DNA of 49,037 bases. Origin: a virus. Location: the IMG/VR virus record IMGVR_UViG_3300020061_000002, positions 1 to 49,037 of that record, one strand, 5' to 3'. The notes under the pieces were generated by a model that saw only the letters and a program-made list of their open reading frames with translations, was not told where the DNA came from and ran no database searches. Numbering within the stretch: the first letter of the stretch is position 1; the number at the start of each line of letters is the position of its first letter. Position numbers and translations under genes: made by a program. Shown in pieces: positions 6,506-14,639 of this stretch.

Positions 6506-6778
6506 ATGAGTTCATATAGAGAACAACTAAAAGAACACTTCGAATCTAACATGCTAGATGGTGACAAAGTAGAAGATTGCGGAGACGCAATGCTACACGC
6601 TGAAAATGTATGGGAATACGTCCAGGAGGTCGTAGCACAAAAACAAAAAGAAGCCCGTATAGATGAGTTGGAAAGACTGACAAACTCCTATGATAGTGAT
6701 TTGGGGTGGGACATATCTGATCGTTTGTTAAAGCTAACCACCACAGAAGAGGAACAACATGACCAAAGCCCTAGATAA
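6506..6778 (+). CDS. Hypothetical acidic protein, 90 aa
   Basis: GGAGG upstream. Acidic, helical, with a coiled-coil-prone central part (VQEVVAQKQKEARIDELERL). No recognised domain. It overlaps the next gene by 20 nt. Confidence 0.7.
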   Translation: MSSYREQLKEHFESNMLDGDKVEDCGDAMLHAENVWEYVQEVVAQKQKEARIDELERLTNSYDSDLGWDISDRLLKLTTTEEEQHDQSPR

Positions 6779-6983
6779 AACAAACGAAAAAGCCAGATCC
6801 AAAGCTAACGATAAACCCTACTACAAGCTTATAATGGACTACGTACGAGCTTGTCCCTACTGTGACGCCCAACTCCACTCAAACGGTATGGAGATGACCT
6901 GTGAGTGCGGAATATGGGTAGCCTCTTGGATAGACATGACCTATACCTACACTAAGAAGGAGCAACAAGATGACAACAGCTGA
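6759..6983 (+). CDS. Zinc-ribbon protein, 74 aa
   Basis: A short basic N-terminus precedes CPYC and, 13 residues on, CEC. The pattern CxxC...CxC with flanking aromatic residues is a zinc ribbon, usually a nucleic-acid or protein contact. GAGGA lies upstream. Role in the phage unknown. Confidence 0.7.
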   Translation: MTKALDKTNEKARSKANDKPYYKLIMDYVRACPYCDAQLHSNGMEMTCECGIWVASWIDMTYTYTKKEQQDDNS

Positions 6984-7095
6984 TTACAAGAAAGACAAAC
7001 CCCTCACTACCAAGCAAAAACAACTTCTCACCAAAGCAGTTAAACGTATCGTTAAGCAATACGGTGAGGTATTAAGGAGGCTAGCAAAGTCATGA
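6970..7095 (+). CDS. Basic small protein, 41 aa
   Basis: AAGGAG at good spacing; overlaps the zinc-ribbon gene by 14 nt and the next by 4 (ATGA). About a third of residues are Lys or Arg. Possibly nucleic-acid binding; no family. Confidence 0.6.
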   Translation: MTTADYKKDKPLTTKQKQLLTKAVKRIVKQYGEVLRRLAKS

Positions 7096-7220
7096 GCGAG
7101 CTACAAAAGGAAGTATCAAATTGGATTGGAGTTGGATTCTTAGCGCTATTATTGCTAGCGACATTAGTCGGGGTTATTTGGCTCATCGTAATGATATTGA
7201 GGAGTCTGCATGATAAATGA
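7092..7220 (+). CDS. Single-span membrane protein, 42 aa
   Basis: ATGA overlap with the previous gene and GGAGG upstream. Residues about 11-36 form one long hydrophobic helix, with a short basic C-terminus. Could be an inner-membrane effector; unknown. Confidence 0.65.
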   Translation: MSELQKEVSNWIGVGFLALLLLATLVGVIWLIVMILRSLHDK

Positions 7221-7734
7221 ACCTTTAAAAATCGTTGCAGCCGCATACCTTCACCGGGGAATCATATTCACCGGGTCGCGGCACTATCGCATCATCCAGG
7301 ACATTGCGTGTATGTTGGGGGAGCGGACATTTGAAGCTAATAGCCAGGACGGGTTTATGACAAACCGTGGTGAATTCGTTAATCGAACTACAGCAGCGGC
7401 AATTGCGCGCGAGGCCAAGCAAATACCGACAGAATTCACAGGTACACTCTACAGTGAAGACCTATGGCCTGATCCGGAGAGCACCACACGGGAGCTGGCT
7501 GGTATCGAAGGTAAGCTATCCATATCGAATGCATCCTGGCAGCACGCGTTCGCCCACGCCAACGGCAACATGGATACGGCAATCGATGAGGTATTTGAAA
7601 TGTTGATTGGCCGTTATGTGCAGGCGAGCCAAGCGCGTAATTGGGATGAACGCAATAAGATTTATTCTGCAAATGCAACTAAGAAAATCATCCGTGAAAA
7701 TTATAAAAAATGGAAAAGAGGGGAATTGATATGA
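7210..7734 (+). CDS. Conserved phage protein, FVNR/LYSEDLW family, 174 aa
   Basis: The first ~90 residues carry a signature I know from many phages: GIIFTGSRHYRII, GFMTNRGEFVNRTTAAAIA and LYSEDLWPD. The family is widespread but its biochemical role is unestablished. The C-terminal half is a separate helical extension with Trp and Lys at the end. GAGG precedes the start; it overlaps the membrane gene by 11 nt. Confidence 0.7.
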   Translation: MINEPLKIVAAAYLHRGIIFTGSRHYRIIQDIACMLGERTFEANSQDGFMTNRGEFVNRTTAAAIAREAKQIPTEFTGTLYSEDLWPDPESTTRELAGIEGKLSISNASWQHAFAHANGNMDTAIDEVFEMLIGRYVQASQARNWDERNKIYSANATKKIIRENYKKWKRGELI

Positions 7735-7988
7735 CAGATCACTATGTACATACAAATACTAAGGGGGTTATTTACCACCTACACAAAAAAGAAGTCACCT
7801 TGCGCGGTGGTAGAAAACAAATGATTTATTTTTTCAGGAAAAAACTAGGCGAGGTAAGTGCGATTGACCATAAACCGTATGAGACGTCGTTACTACCAGA
7901 GGGTATGATCGTAAGAGAGAATCCTCGTAACGGGTTTTTAACAATTGGTAAATATGAAAATAGGGTTAATAGGGAGGATCAAGACTAA
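7731..7988 (+). CDS. Small phage protein with C-terminal ENPRNGFL motif, 85 aa
   Basis: Start set at ATG 7731, with AGAGGGG seven bases upstream and an ATGA overlap. The layout MIYFFRKK ... LPEGMIVRENPRNGFLTI matches a common class of small proteins with a YFF...P.G....EN...G.P-type core. Function unknown. Confidence 0.65.
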   Translation: MTDHYVHTNTKGVIYHLHKKEVTLRGGRKQMIYFFRKKLGEVSAIDHKPYETSLLPEGMIVRENPRNGFLTIGKYENRVNREDQD

Positions 7989-8338
7989 TGGCAACTTTAC
8001 GAGGTATACTTATCGAATTTGGACAAAAATATGATTATCCAGAAGTGGATATCAGTGCAGAAAATCTCTTAGAAGAAACTGAACAAAAAATTTTAGATGC
8101 TATGGGGTTAGACGTTAACGGGCATCTTGAGGCAGCAAAACATACGCTATGGCGCAGGATTGCGTTTGTCGAGCGCTACGGCACCTTGAATGAAGTCGAG
8201 GCAGTACGAGAATATTCTGAACCAGAATTTGGCGATGTGGATGCTATTAATGCGATGAATAATGAAGTGGCTAAAATTTTTAAACCAGTCTATGATCGTG
8301 AAGCAAAGAAAAGCATAACAGGGGGTGCAAGATCATAA
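7988..8338 (+). CDS. Hypothetical acidic protein, 116 aa
   Basis: TAATG coupling on both sides. Helical and acidic, with a central segment LEAAKHTLWRRIAFVERYG. No recognised domain. Confidence 0.75.
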   Translation: MATLRGILIEFGQKYDYPEVDISAENLLEETEQKILDAMGLDVNGHLEAAKHTLWRRIAFVERYGTLNEVEAVREYSEPEFGDVDAINAMNNEVAKIFKPVYDREAKKSITGGARS

Positions 8339-8574
8339 TGGGTATTACGGGTGAAGATATGAATAAAATGACAGGTATCAAAGTTCCGACGATGGGGATG
8401 GATGAATCGACAGCGACCAGTCCATCGTTTAGCGAAGCCGATTTAAAGGCCCTAGACGAGCTTGAAAAGCGCGATGCGATAACTAAAAAAAGCTCACTTT
8501 CACGTTCAACGCGCGCCACACGTAAGCTACGCAAAGCACAGCGTCAAAATCGTAAGGCTGGTAGGAAACGATAA
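8338..8574 (+). CDS. Hypothetical protein with basic tail, 78 aa
   Basis: Neutral to acidic N-terminal half, then a strongly basic C-terminal tail (STRATRKLRKAQRQNRKAGR), likely contacting nucleic acid. TAATG coupling to the gene before. Confidence 0.65.
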   Translation: MGITGEDMNKMTGIKVPTMGMDESTATSPSFSEADLKALDELEKRDAITKKSSLSRSTRATRKLRKAQRQNRKAGRKR

Positions 8575-8657
8575 TGGACGAAAAACTATTCAAAACTACT
8601 GGTAAATGGTGACGGTCGTAGAGCTGATGAAATATATTTCAAATAAAGAAGCTGGCA

Positions 8658-8771
8658 ATGGCGAAGAAACCTGGTAAAAAACGTAAGGCCGGGCCAACGC
8701 ATATTTTGGTGTGCGATCCGGAACATAAAGAGTGTAAGGCAGTGAGGATTGATGATGAGCAAAAAAGCTAA
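8658..8771 (+). CDS. Possible 37-aa basic protein
   Basis: An open frame filling most of the 8575-8754 gap. N-terminal Lys-rich run (AKKPGKKRKAG), then CDPEHKEC, a possible half zinc site. The ribosome site is weak (AAAGAAG) and it overlaps the next gene by 17 nt, so the call is tentative. Confidence 0.4.
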   Translation: MAKKPGKKRKAGPTHILVCDPEHKECKAVRIDDEQKS

Positions 8772-9141
8772 CGAATTAAATTTACAGGTATTCGATGTTC
8801 ATATGGGCATGTTCGATTATGGCGTTCGTTTTTGCATCGGTGAATATAAAAAAGCAGTTGAATATGTTGCCTGGGTTTACAAAATAGATAAAGAAGATTT
8901 GTTCAAACCTATCCACGAACCTCGAGGCACATGCTTTAACCGCCCTGGATATGTACCAATAATATGGGTTGAAAAGAAACCGGAAACACCTCGAGAAATT
9001 GCAACCCTTGCACATGAATGTATCCATGCAATTTCATACATGTTCGATTGGGCTAATATGCCATTCTGCAATGAAACCGAAGAGGCATTTTGTCATGCTA
9101 CCGCTCACATAATGAATGTCGCGTTAGGAAAGATCAAATGA
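8755..9141 (+). CDS. Zincin-like metalloprotease fold protein, 128 aa
   Basis: HECIH at residues 87-91 fits the HExxH zinc motif, and Glu 109/110 within ETEEAFCH is a plausible third ligand about 20 residues on. Size and layout recall small phage or ImmA/SprT-like zincins. A substrate cannot be named; if active it might cleave a host regulator. TTG 8749 and ATG 8752 are alternative starts; ATG 8755 has the best spacing to AGG. Confidence 0.65.
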   Translation: MSKKANELNLQVFDVHMGMFDYGVRFCIGEYKKAVEYVAWVYKIDKEDLFKPIHEPRGTCFNRPGYVPIIWVEKKPETPREIATLAHECIHAISYMFDWANMPFCNETEEAFCHATAHIMNVALGKIK

Positions 9142-10388
9142 TCTATACCGCACGCGACTATCAGGTAGAGGGCAAGAACCGGGCTATTGAGCATCTACTT
9201 AAAAAAAAGCCTCACCCAATAGTGTTACAGATGGCCACTGGTGCTGGTAAGTCAATTGTGATTCGGGACATTGCACATGAGATCAAGACCGAACATCTAC
9301 CTAATGCGAAAATCTTGGTATTGCAACCAAGCAAGGAACTCGTAGAACAAAACTACGAAAAGATGATGGCCGTCGATGGGTTGGACATTGAAGTTGGTAT
9401 TTACTGCGCAGGATTGAAGCGCAAGGAAATCCGCGACATTACCTATGCAACTATCCAATCTATTTACCGGAAGCCTGAATTGTTCTTGGAATTCGAGATA
9501 GTGATCATTGATGAATGTCACCAGGTTAATCCGGAAAATCTCGAAGGCATGTATACGAAATTCCTAGAACAAATCGGGTGTAGGCGTGTCTTAGGGCTCA
9601 CCGCTACCCCATACCGCTTACGGCCATACTACTACTGGGAAGGTGATGAGCGCAGGCAGTCGGCCAAGATGGCGATGATCAACCGCATATATCCATTCTT
9701 CTTTAAGTCGATTATTTATCGAATTGAAACAGATGAGCTCATCGATCAAGGCTACCTCGCGCCGATACTGTACCGCAATGTAGAGATAGGCGAAATGTCA
9801 CAGCTAAGACTTACGACTACCGGCCAGGATTACACATACGAAAGTTTGAAGCAGTATTGGCTAGACGATATTCACATGATGAAAATGGCACAGGTAATTC
9901 AAAAGATAGATCAGTATTGCCAACGCAGCCTGACGTTCTGCGCGTCGATTGAACAGGCAGCCAGGGCTAAGGAAATGCTCGCAGAGATGGGTATCAAAGC
10001 CGAGATGGTATTTGGCGATACCAAGCCGAAGGAGCGGGCGCAGCTGGTGGCAGACTACCGAGCCGGCAAGTTTAAGCACATGCTTAATGTTGGGGTATTC
10101 ACTACTGGGTTTGATGTGCCGGCGTTGGACTGCATCATTTTAGCCAGGCAAACTATGAGCCTTGCGCTCTACTATCAGATGGTTGGCCGTGGAGTGCGCC
10201 TAGACCCGGAACGGCCACAGAAAAAATTACGTGTATATGATCTGGTCCGAGTGAGTGAAAAGCTCGGACGTGTTGAAACCATAAAAGTCGTAAGGGAGGA
10301 GCATGGATTTAGGGACAAGGTTATTTCAGAAGTCGGTAACATGACTGGCGTACCATTATTTGAATTTGCAGTTAATAAAAAGGAGTAA
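9138..10388 (+). CDS. SF2 DNA/RNA helicase, 416 aa
   Basis: Start set at the ATGA overlap with the preceding gene. Motifs in order: Walker A ATGAGKS (33-39), DECH box (125-128), TATP (155-158), the second RecA-like domain with TTGFDVPAL (322-330), and QMVGRGVR (347-354). This is a DEAD/DEAH-type helicase core of the ERCC3/RecQ-remote class common in phages, acting in replication or recombination. The arginine finger motif is intact, so it should hydrolyse ATP. Confidence 0.92.
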   Translation: MIYTARDYQVEGKNRAIEHLLKKKPHPIVLQMATGAGKSIVIRDIAHEIKTEHLPNAKILVLQPSKELVEQNYEKMMAVDGLDIEVGIYCAGLKRKEIRDITYATIQSIYRKPELFLEFEIVIIDECHQVNPENLEGMYTKFLEQIGCRRVLGLTATPYRLRPYYYWEGDERRQSAKMAMINRIYPFFFKSIIYRIETDELIDQGYLAPILYRNVEIGEMSQLRLTTTGQDYTYESLKQYWLDDIHMMKMAQVIQKIDQYCQRSLTFCASIEQAARAKEMLAEMGIKAEMVFGDTKPKERAQLVADYRAGKFKHMLNVGVFTTGFDVPALDCIILARQTMSLALYYQMVGRGVRLDPERPQKKLRVYDLVRVSEKLGRVETIKVVREEHGFRDKVISEVGNMTGVPLFEFAVNKKE

Positions 10389-10391
10389 ATT

Positions 10392-10598
10392 ATGTTTGAA
10401 TATACATATATCATCATCATGAATAGCGATGCGGACGAGAAATCTGTTGAACTTTTTAAGCTGATCGATCAAGGTTGGAGAGTTACGCATAATACAGGTG
10501 TAGCTCATGGCGTGCATTATATTTTGAATCGCCAACTTAGCGAGGAAGAACTGATTAAAAGACAAGAGCAAAGACAGAAGGAGAGCAACAATGCGTGA
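10392..10598 (+). CDS. Hypothetical protein, 68 aa
   Basis: GGAG upstream, 3 nt after the helicase. The N-terminal half resembles an alpha/beta fold with IDQGWRVTHNTG and a short hairpin. The last 20 residues are a charged Gln/Glu/Arg helix. A DUF-like small phage protein; function unknown. Confidence 0.7.
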   Translation: MFEYTYIIIMNSDADEKSVELFKLIDQGWRVTHNTGVAHGVHYILNRQLSEEELIKRQEQRQKESNNA

Positions 10599-10842
10599 GG
10601 AAGAAAGCACGGTCTATGACCCGTTAAAAAAGATTCAAAGTGAACAAATCCCTGATGATACTATTACGGTGATCATTAAGTGTGGCGGTAAAACGTACAT
10701 GCGCGGCATTAAGCTCGAGGATACCCAGGAAAAAACCGCAGCCCTTGTCGGTAACGTGATGCAAAGCGTTCTCGACACGGTTGATGCTAAGGGATTAAAG
10801 GCGGGCGGTAGCCGGCACGACCCAGATACGGAGATTGAATAA
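10591..10842 (+). CDS. Hypothetical protein, 83 aa
   Basis: GGAG site inside the previous gene and an 8-nt overlap. Contains ITVIIKCGGKTYMRGIKL, a beta-hairpin. The tail is Gly/Asp-rich. No family. Confidence 0.7.
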   Translation: MREEESTVYDPLKKIQSEQIPDDTITVIIKCGGKTYMRGIKLEDTQEKTAALVGNVMQSVLDTVDAKGLKAGGSRHDPDTEIE

Positions 10843-11060
10843 TGATCTGGAGTTTTATCTTAGCGGCGATAGGTATTCTAGGCATTTACTTGGCTGGAAA
10901 GAATAACAAGTACGGTTGGGCCCTAGGTATATTTGCGCAATTACTGTGGTTTATATTTGCAATAGTCACAAAGCAATATGGATTCATAGCTAGTGCAGTA
11001 GCTTATGGGTATGTTTATACTTTAAATTTCTATAAGTGGCACAAGAAAGAAGCACGATAA
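10842..11060 (+). CDS. PnuC-like three-helix membrane protein, 72 aa
   Basis: Three hydrophobic helices (about residues 2-19, 25-43, 47-66) with polar turns GKNNKYGWALG and TKQYG. The spacing and the ...YGYVYTLNFYKW end resemble the C-terminal part of nicotinamide-riboside transporters of the PnuC family and phage relatives, but it is far shorter than a full transporter (about 200 aa). It may oligomerise. TAATG coupling on both sides. Confidence 0.6.
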   Translation: MIWSFILAAIGILGIYLAGKNNKYGWALGIFAQLLWFIFAIVTKQYGFIASAVAYGYVYTLNFYKWHKKEAR

Positions 11061-11704
11061 TGGATATCGCATATATCAACAAACCACACTATGACGATGT
11101 TGGATATGACAGTTGGATCGTCAATGAAGAACACCGGGTATTCGGGGTATTCGACGGAATGGGCGTTAGTGACGGGGCTAGGGCAGCAAGCATGATGCTT
11201 TCCAATAAATTCGGACAGGTAGCATCTACTGGGTTAAATGCAAAAGCGCTTGGAGAAGTCATTAACAGTGTCTCCAGGACACTTTCTAACATGTTCCCGA
11301 ATGATGGCTCTACGGCCACCGTAGTGCGCATCAACAGCGAAGGGCAGCTCTATTACGCAAGCATAGGCGATAGCCGCTTGTACGTGATGAGGAAGGGTCG
11401 CATAAAGCAAGTTACGTCCGACGAAGGACTTGGAAATATGCTCACGAATTATGTTGGCGCATATTCTCACGGGGTATGCCAGATCGGCGAGATTAACAGC
11501 GACGATTGGGATGCGTTTATGCTTTGCACAGATGGCATCACAGGTGACTGGCAGCCACAGTTTATTTATGACGATGAGATCGAACGGTTGTTTACCGATA
11601 GGCTAACTTCAAAAGAGATATGCCGCGATCTTGTCAGTATAAGTAAAAAAGATGATGATAAAACAGTCATTGTTGTTAATAAATATAAGGGGGAAAACCA
11701 ATAA
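11060..11704 (+). CDS. PP2C-family protein phosphatase, 214 aa
   Basis: A serine/threonine phosphatase of the metal-dependent PPM/PP2C family. Seen in order: N-terminal acidic DDVGYDSW (12-19), FDGMG (31-35) in place of FDGHG, GSTAT (83-87), YYASIGDSRLY (98-108), CTDGI (156-160) and DDDKT (198-202). The metal-binding Asp residues are present, so it should be active. It may dephosphorylate host Ser/Thr kinase substrates. Start at ATG 11060 shares the base of the previous stop; an in-frame ATG 24 nt upstream is unlikely. Confidence 0.85.
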   Translation: MDIAYINKPHYDDVGYDSWIVNEEHRVFGVFDGMGVSDGARAASMMLSNKFGQVASTGLNAKALGEVINSVSRTLSNMFPNDGSTATVVRINSEGQLYYASIGDSRLYVMRKGRIKQVTSDEGLGNMLTNYVGAYSHGVCQIGEINSDDWDAFMLCTDGITGDWQPQFIYDDEIERLFTDRLTSKEICRDLVSISKKDDDKTVIVVNKYKGENQ

Positions 11705-12621
11705 TGGAAAAGAATAAAGATTTAGAAAAATTCGTGAATGGTGAACTGCAAGTAATGTCACCACTGCTAGTGAAATCAAAAAGCTTTTTAGTCGAAGCTA
11801 ACAAGGTTGTGGTCAAAGATAAAGATTCACTCGCGGAAGCAAAACGCCAGAAAAAAGAAATGGTTGAGCACCGTAATAGCGTGAAGGATTTGCGCTTAAC
11901 TTTCACCCGTACCCTGGATGGTATGAAGGCACAGTTTATTGAAAAACAGGATGAAGTATTAGCGCCATCGATCGAGGCCGAGGGTATTTTGAAAGAGCGA
12001 ATTTTCGATTACGAAGAGGAGCAACGTAAAATCAAGGAAGCTGAAAATGCGCGCGTTCAGGAGATTATTGAATCTCTCTACATGCCTAAGTTTGATCGTA
12101 AATCTATCACCGAAGACGAAGCGATTAAGGCTAAGGTAGATTTCGATATGACAGTCAATGCGCTTGATAAAAAAGACCGCAGCAAAAAAGCCGTTAAGGA
12201 ACAGATTATTTCTACTCGAGAGTTATTCGAAGAACTGATCACCCACGTTAAAACCCGCGACGAGCAGCGCGCCACCGCTATCGCCCAGGAGAAGGAACGC
12301 CGCGCCCTGGAAGATGAACAGCGCAAATTGCAAAAAGAAAAGGCAGAGGCGGGTGGTCCGGTTGATAATGTGAGCGTTCCAGGCGTTCCAGACGTTCCAG
12401 CCGATGTAGCTGGTCCTGATAGCACCCCCTCTCATCAGAGCGATCAATCCCCATATTCTTTAGTGCGTGATCTTGGCATTGAATGCATGAGCTCCGTAAC
12501 TAAGGTGTTGGCAGAACGACTATCAGGTATCGAAGGGCTAGCGCTCGAAGGCGAAGCTTATGAAGAATGGAAAGTTGACACTGCAGAAGCCATGTATGTA
12601 GTGATCGAAAAATACAGCTAA
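11704..12621 (+). CDS. Coiled-coil phage protein, DUF1351-like, 305 aa
   Basis: Residues about 25-130 are a long charged helix with ...KDKDSLAEAKRQKKEM... and ...LAPSIEAEGILKERI..., matching phage DUF1351-type proteins often found beside recombination genes. A second helical region (190-220) leads to a Val/Pro linker (about 224-245) and a conserved-looking C-terminal domain ending EEWKVDTAEAMY. Function unestablished. Confidence 0.7.
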   Translation: MEKNKDLEKFVNGELQVMSPLLVKSKSFLVEANKVVVKDKDSLAEAKRQKKEMVEHRNSVKDLRLTFTRTLDGMKAQFIEKQDEVLAPSIEAEGILKERIFDYEEEQRKIKEAENARVQEIIESLYMPKFDRKSITEDEAIKAKVDFDMTVNALDKKDRSKKAVKEQIISTRELFEELITHVKTRDEQRATAIAQEKERRALEDEQRKLQKEKAEAGGPVDNVSVPGVPDVPADVAGPDSTPSHQSDQSPYSLVRDLGIECMSSVTKVLAERLSGIEGLALEGEAYEEWKVDTAEAMYVVIEKYS

Positions 12622-12830
12622 TGGCGTACTTAAAACCTTCCGATCATAAAGCGATCGCATGGTGGGCGCAGTCACGAAAGCTGGTAGCGCAGCTTTCAAC
12701 CCCGCCAACAATCTACTTCAAAGACGATAAGGGCGTAGAGACGAGTGTGAATTTATTTTCACTCGTCACCCTATATAAAGCGTGGCTGGATGAGGAAAAG
12801 AAAAAATCTAAACGAAAGGCGGCAGCATGA
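12621..12830 (+). CDS. Hypothetical protein, 69 aa
   Basis: Couples to its neighbours by TAATG and ATGA. Contains IYFKDDKGVETSVNLFSLVTLYKAWLDEE and a Lys-rich C-terminus. Its coding DNA holds a perfect 8-bp inverted repeat at 12740-12767. No family. Confidence 0.65.
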   Translation: MAYLKPSDHKAIAWWAQSRKLVAQLSTPPTIYFKDDKGVETSVNLFSLVTLYKAWLDEEKKKSKRKAAA

Positions 12831-13036
12831 GAGAAATTACAGTTAAAACGATTGGTCGCATGGCAAAAATTGCCAATAAATTTCGTGCGGTATATGTGAT
12901 CATTCGGAGTGAAAGTCATATTGTTATGACAAACAATGAGACATTCGGGGCGGTGCTTGAAGAGCACAAGCCGGGCCTCATAAGTGATTGCGAGTTTGCA
13001 ATCAGGAATATGAAAAAACACAATGAAGATGCTTAA
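12827..13036 (+). CDS. Hypothetical protein, 69 aa
   Basis: ATGA overlap with the preceding gene. Alpha/beta-looking, neutral, with no motif I recognise. It overlaps the next small gene by 14 nt. Confidence 0.6.
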   Translation: MREITVKTIGRMAKIANKFRAVYVIIRSESHIVMTNNETFGAVLEEHKPGLISDCEFAIRNMKKHNEDA

Positions 13037-13154
13037 AGTAGGGCGTTACACGCTCATCCGCCACTGGTGGCGTTGGTATACAATCCACCAGGTCATGCCG
13101 GACGGCAAGCCATATTTACGGCGCATAGAGTTTCCGTTTAAAGAAGAGGAATAG
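13023..13154 (+). CDS. Basic aromatic small protein, 43 aa
   Basis: Lies in the gap before the DnaB-type helicase. Rich in Trp, Arg and Tyr (HWWRWYTIHQV ... YLRRIEFPF), a beta-hairpin-like composition. No clear ribosome site, but it fits the overlapping pattern of the operon. Confidence 0.5.
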   Translation: MKMLKVGRYTLIRHWWRWYTIHQVMPDGKPYLRRIEFPFKEEE

Positions 13155-13162
13155 GGTAGGGT

Positions 13163-14584
13163 ATGGAGACGTTTGAGTTACCGGCATCGGTAGAATCCGA
13201 AGAGTCAGTGCTGGGTGCCATCCTCATTGATGGCGGCCATGTCATGAAGCAGATCGATCACATCATAACTAAGGACGATTTCACTAACAAAGATCGCGCT
13301 ATTCTTTATCGTGCCATGCGTGCAGTATGGGTCAAGCATGGTGATGTCGATTTCCTAAGTGTCACCGAATTCCTACGGGATAAAGGATTTTACGATGAAA
13401 TTGGCGGTGGACAATTCATTATTAGAATGACTAACGCGGTGCCGAATGCATCACATGTTGTTACCTATGCCCGGATCGTTGCTGATAAAGCAGTTGCCAG
13501 GCGAATTATTATTGCAAGCCAGGACATCATTAAAATGTCGGCCAGTGTGGATGATATCAATGACTTTGTACAGCAAGCGGAAGATCGATTGAAGGGTGTA
13601 ACACGCACAAGCGCCCGTAAGGAGGGTAAGCTTGCCATCGTGAACTTGGATGAGTGGCGAGAGCTCGCACGCCAACAGGCCCCGTCTGACGGTGGACTGC
13701 GCGGTATTTCGCTAGGCTATCGATCCCTAGATGAAATGACGGAAGGCTTCGAGCCGGGCGAAGTGATGATTTTAACTGGCCACACTAAGCACGGTAAGTC
13801 AAAACTTGCAGCCAATCTTGCCTGGAACGTAGCGAAAAAAGGTATCGATGTTATGTTTATTAATACCGAAATGACAAAGATGCAAGTCGCCAGGCGTATG
13901 AACGCCATGAGTAAAACTGACGAAAAGCTTCCTGGAACAATTTATGTGAACGACCGGGCAGACCTGGCACATAAGGATGTTATTTCAATTATGGAAAAGG
14001 CCAAAGAGATCGGCTGTGGCATGGTAATTATTGACCACCTCCATTTCTTCTCACGCAGCGTCGATAATCAAACGAATGAGCTTAGTAAAATTACCAAAGA
14101 ATTCAAAGAAGCCGCAGTGCAGCTTGATTTGCCGGTGTTACTCCTATGTCACATTCAACAGGGTGACACGGCCAGAAGGCCAACCTTGCAAATGTTGAAG
14201 GGGTCTAGTTCGATCGCCCAGGACGCAGACATTGTGATTACGGTATGGCGCGACGATAAACCAAATGCAACTGATCCGCATACGATGGAGGTGTTGCGCC
14301 TAGCGCACCGTTCGGCCGAACGCGCAATTACCCGTATTTATCTGTACGGCGATGGCATTCGATTACTCGAGGAGAAGCCAAAGACCACGGCGCAGCAAAA
14401 ACAATACTTTGAAGATACCGCGCGTATGCTCGGGGAAAAGGATGATGATGCCCTTGATTTACAAACCGGATGGGACGAAGAGCATGAAGGTGACGGAGGA
14501 ACAGCTAGCAGTGCTAAAAGCAGTGAAAGTATATTGGCCTCCGGAGAAGAAAGTCAAGGTGGGAAACCGCCTCATAGCGATTAA
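13163..14584 (+). CDS. dnaB: Replicative DNA helicase, DnaB-type, 473 aa
   Basis: Unwinds DNA at the replication fork with ATP. The N-terminal DnaB domain is present (LPASVESEESVLGAIL at 6-21, GG...FI at 81-86). The core has Walker A GHTKHGKS (206-213), the catalytic Glu in NTEM (234-237), Walker B VIIDHLH (288-294) and an H4-like region KGSSSIAQDAD. Full-length for the family except for a low-complexity acidic and Ser/Gly tail (about 440-473). With no phage polymerase visible, it likely feeds the host replisome from the origin inside the initiator gene. Confidence 0.93.
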   Translation: METFELPASVESEESVLGAILIDGGHVMKQIDHIITKDDFTNKDRAILYRAMRAVWVKHGDVDFLSVTEFLRDKGFYDEIGGGQFIIRMTNAVPNASHVVTYARIVADKAVARRIIIASQDIIKMSASVDDINDFVQQAEDRLKGVTRTSARKEGKLAIVNLDEWRELARQQAPSDGGLRGISLGYRSLDEMTEGFEPGEVMILTGHTKHGKSKLAANLAWNVAKKGIDVMFINTEMTKMQVARRMNAMSKTDEKLPGTIYVNDRADLAHKDVISIMEKAKEIGCGMVIIDHLHFFSRSVDNQTNELSKITKEFKEAAVQLDLPVLLLCHIQQGDTARRPTLQMLKGSSSIAQDADIVITVWRDDKPNATDPHTMEVLRLAHRSAERAITRIYLYGDGIRLLEEKPKTTAQQKQYFEDTARMLGEKDDDALDLQTGWDEEHEGDGGTASSAKSSESILASGEESQGGKPPHSD

Positions 14585-14639
14585 GGATATTGTATTTGTC
14601 AAACCTATTATTCCTGATCAATTGCAACTTGGGGATTGA
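14448..14639 (+). CDS. Small protein overlapping the helicase 3' end, 63 aa
   Basis: Open in the +1 frame from within the helicase tail to TGA at 14637. AAGG sits six bases before ATG 14448. The C-terminal part (VKVYWPPEKKVKVGNRLIAIKDIVFVKPIIP) looks like a real small beta domain. It overlaps the helicase by 137 nt, in exactly the low-complexity tail, which may be a consequence. Alternative start 14484. Confidence 0.45.
   Translation: MPLIYKPDGTKSMKVTEEQLAVLKAVKVYWPPEKKVKVGNRLIAIKDIVFVKPIIPDQLQLGD

Noticed and set aside
8573-8657. Short frames in the gap after 8574
   Set aside because: Frames of 12 and 23 codons only, no ribosome site; nothing supportable before 8658.
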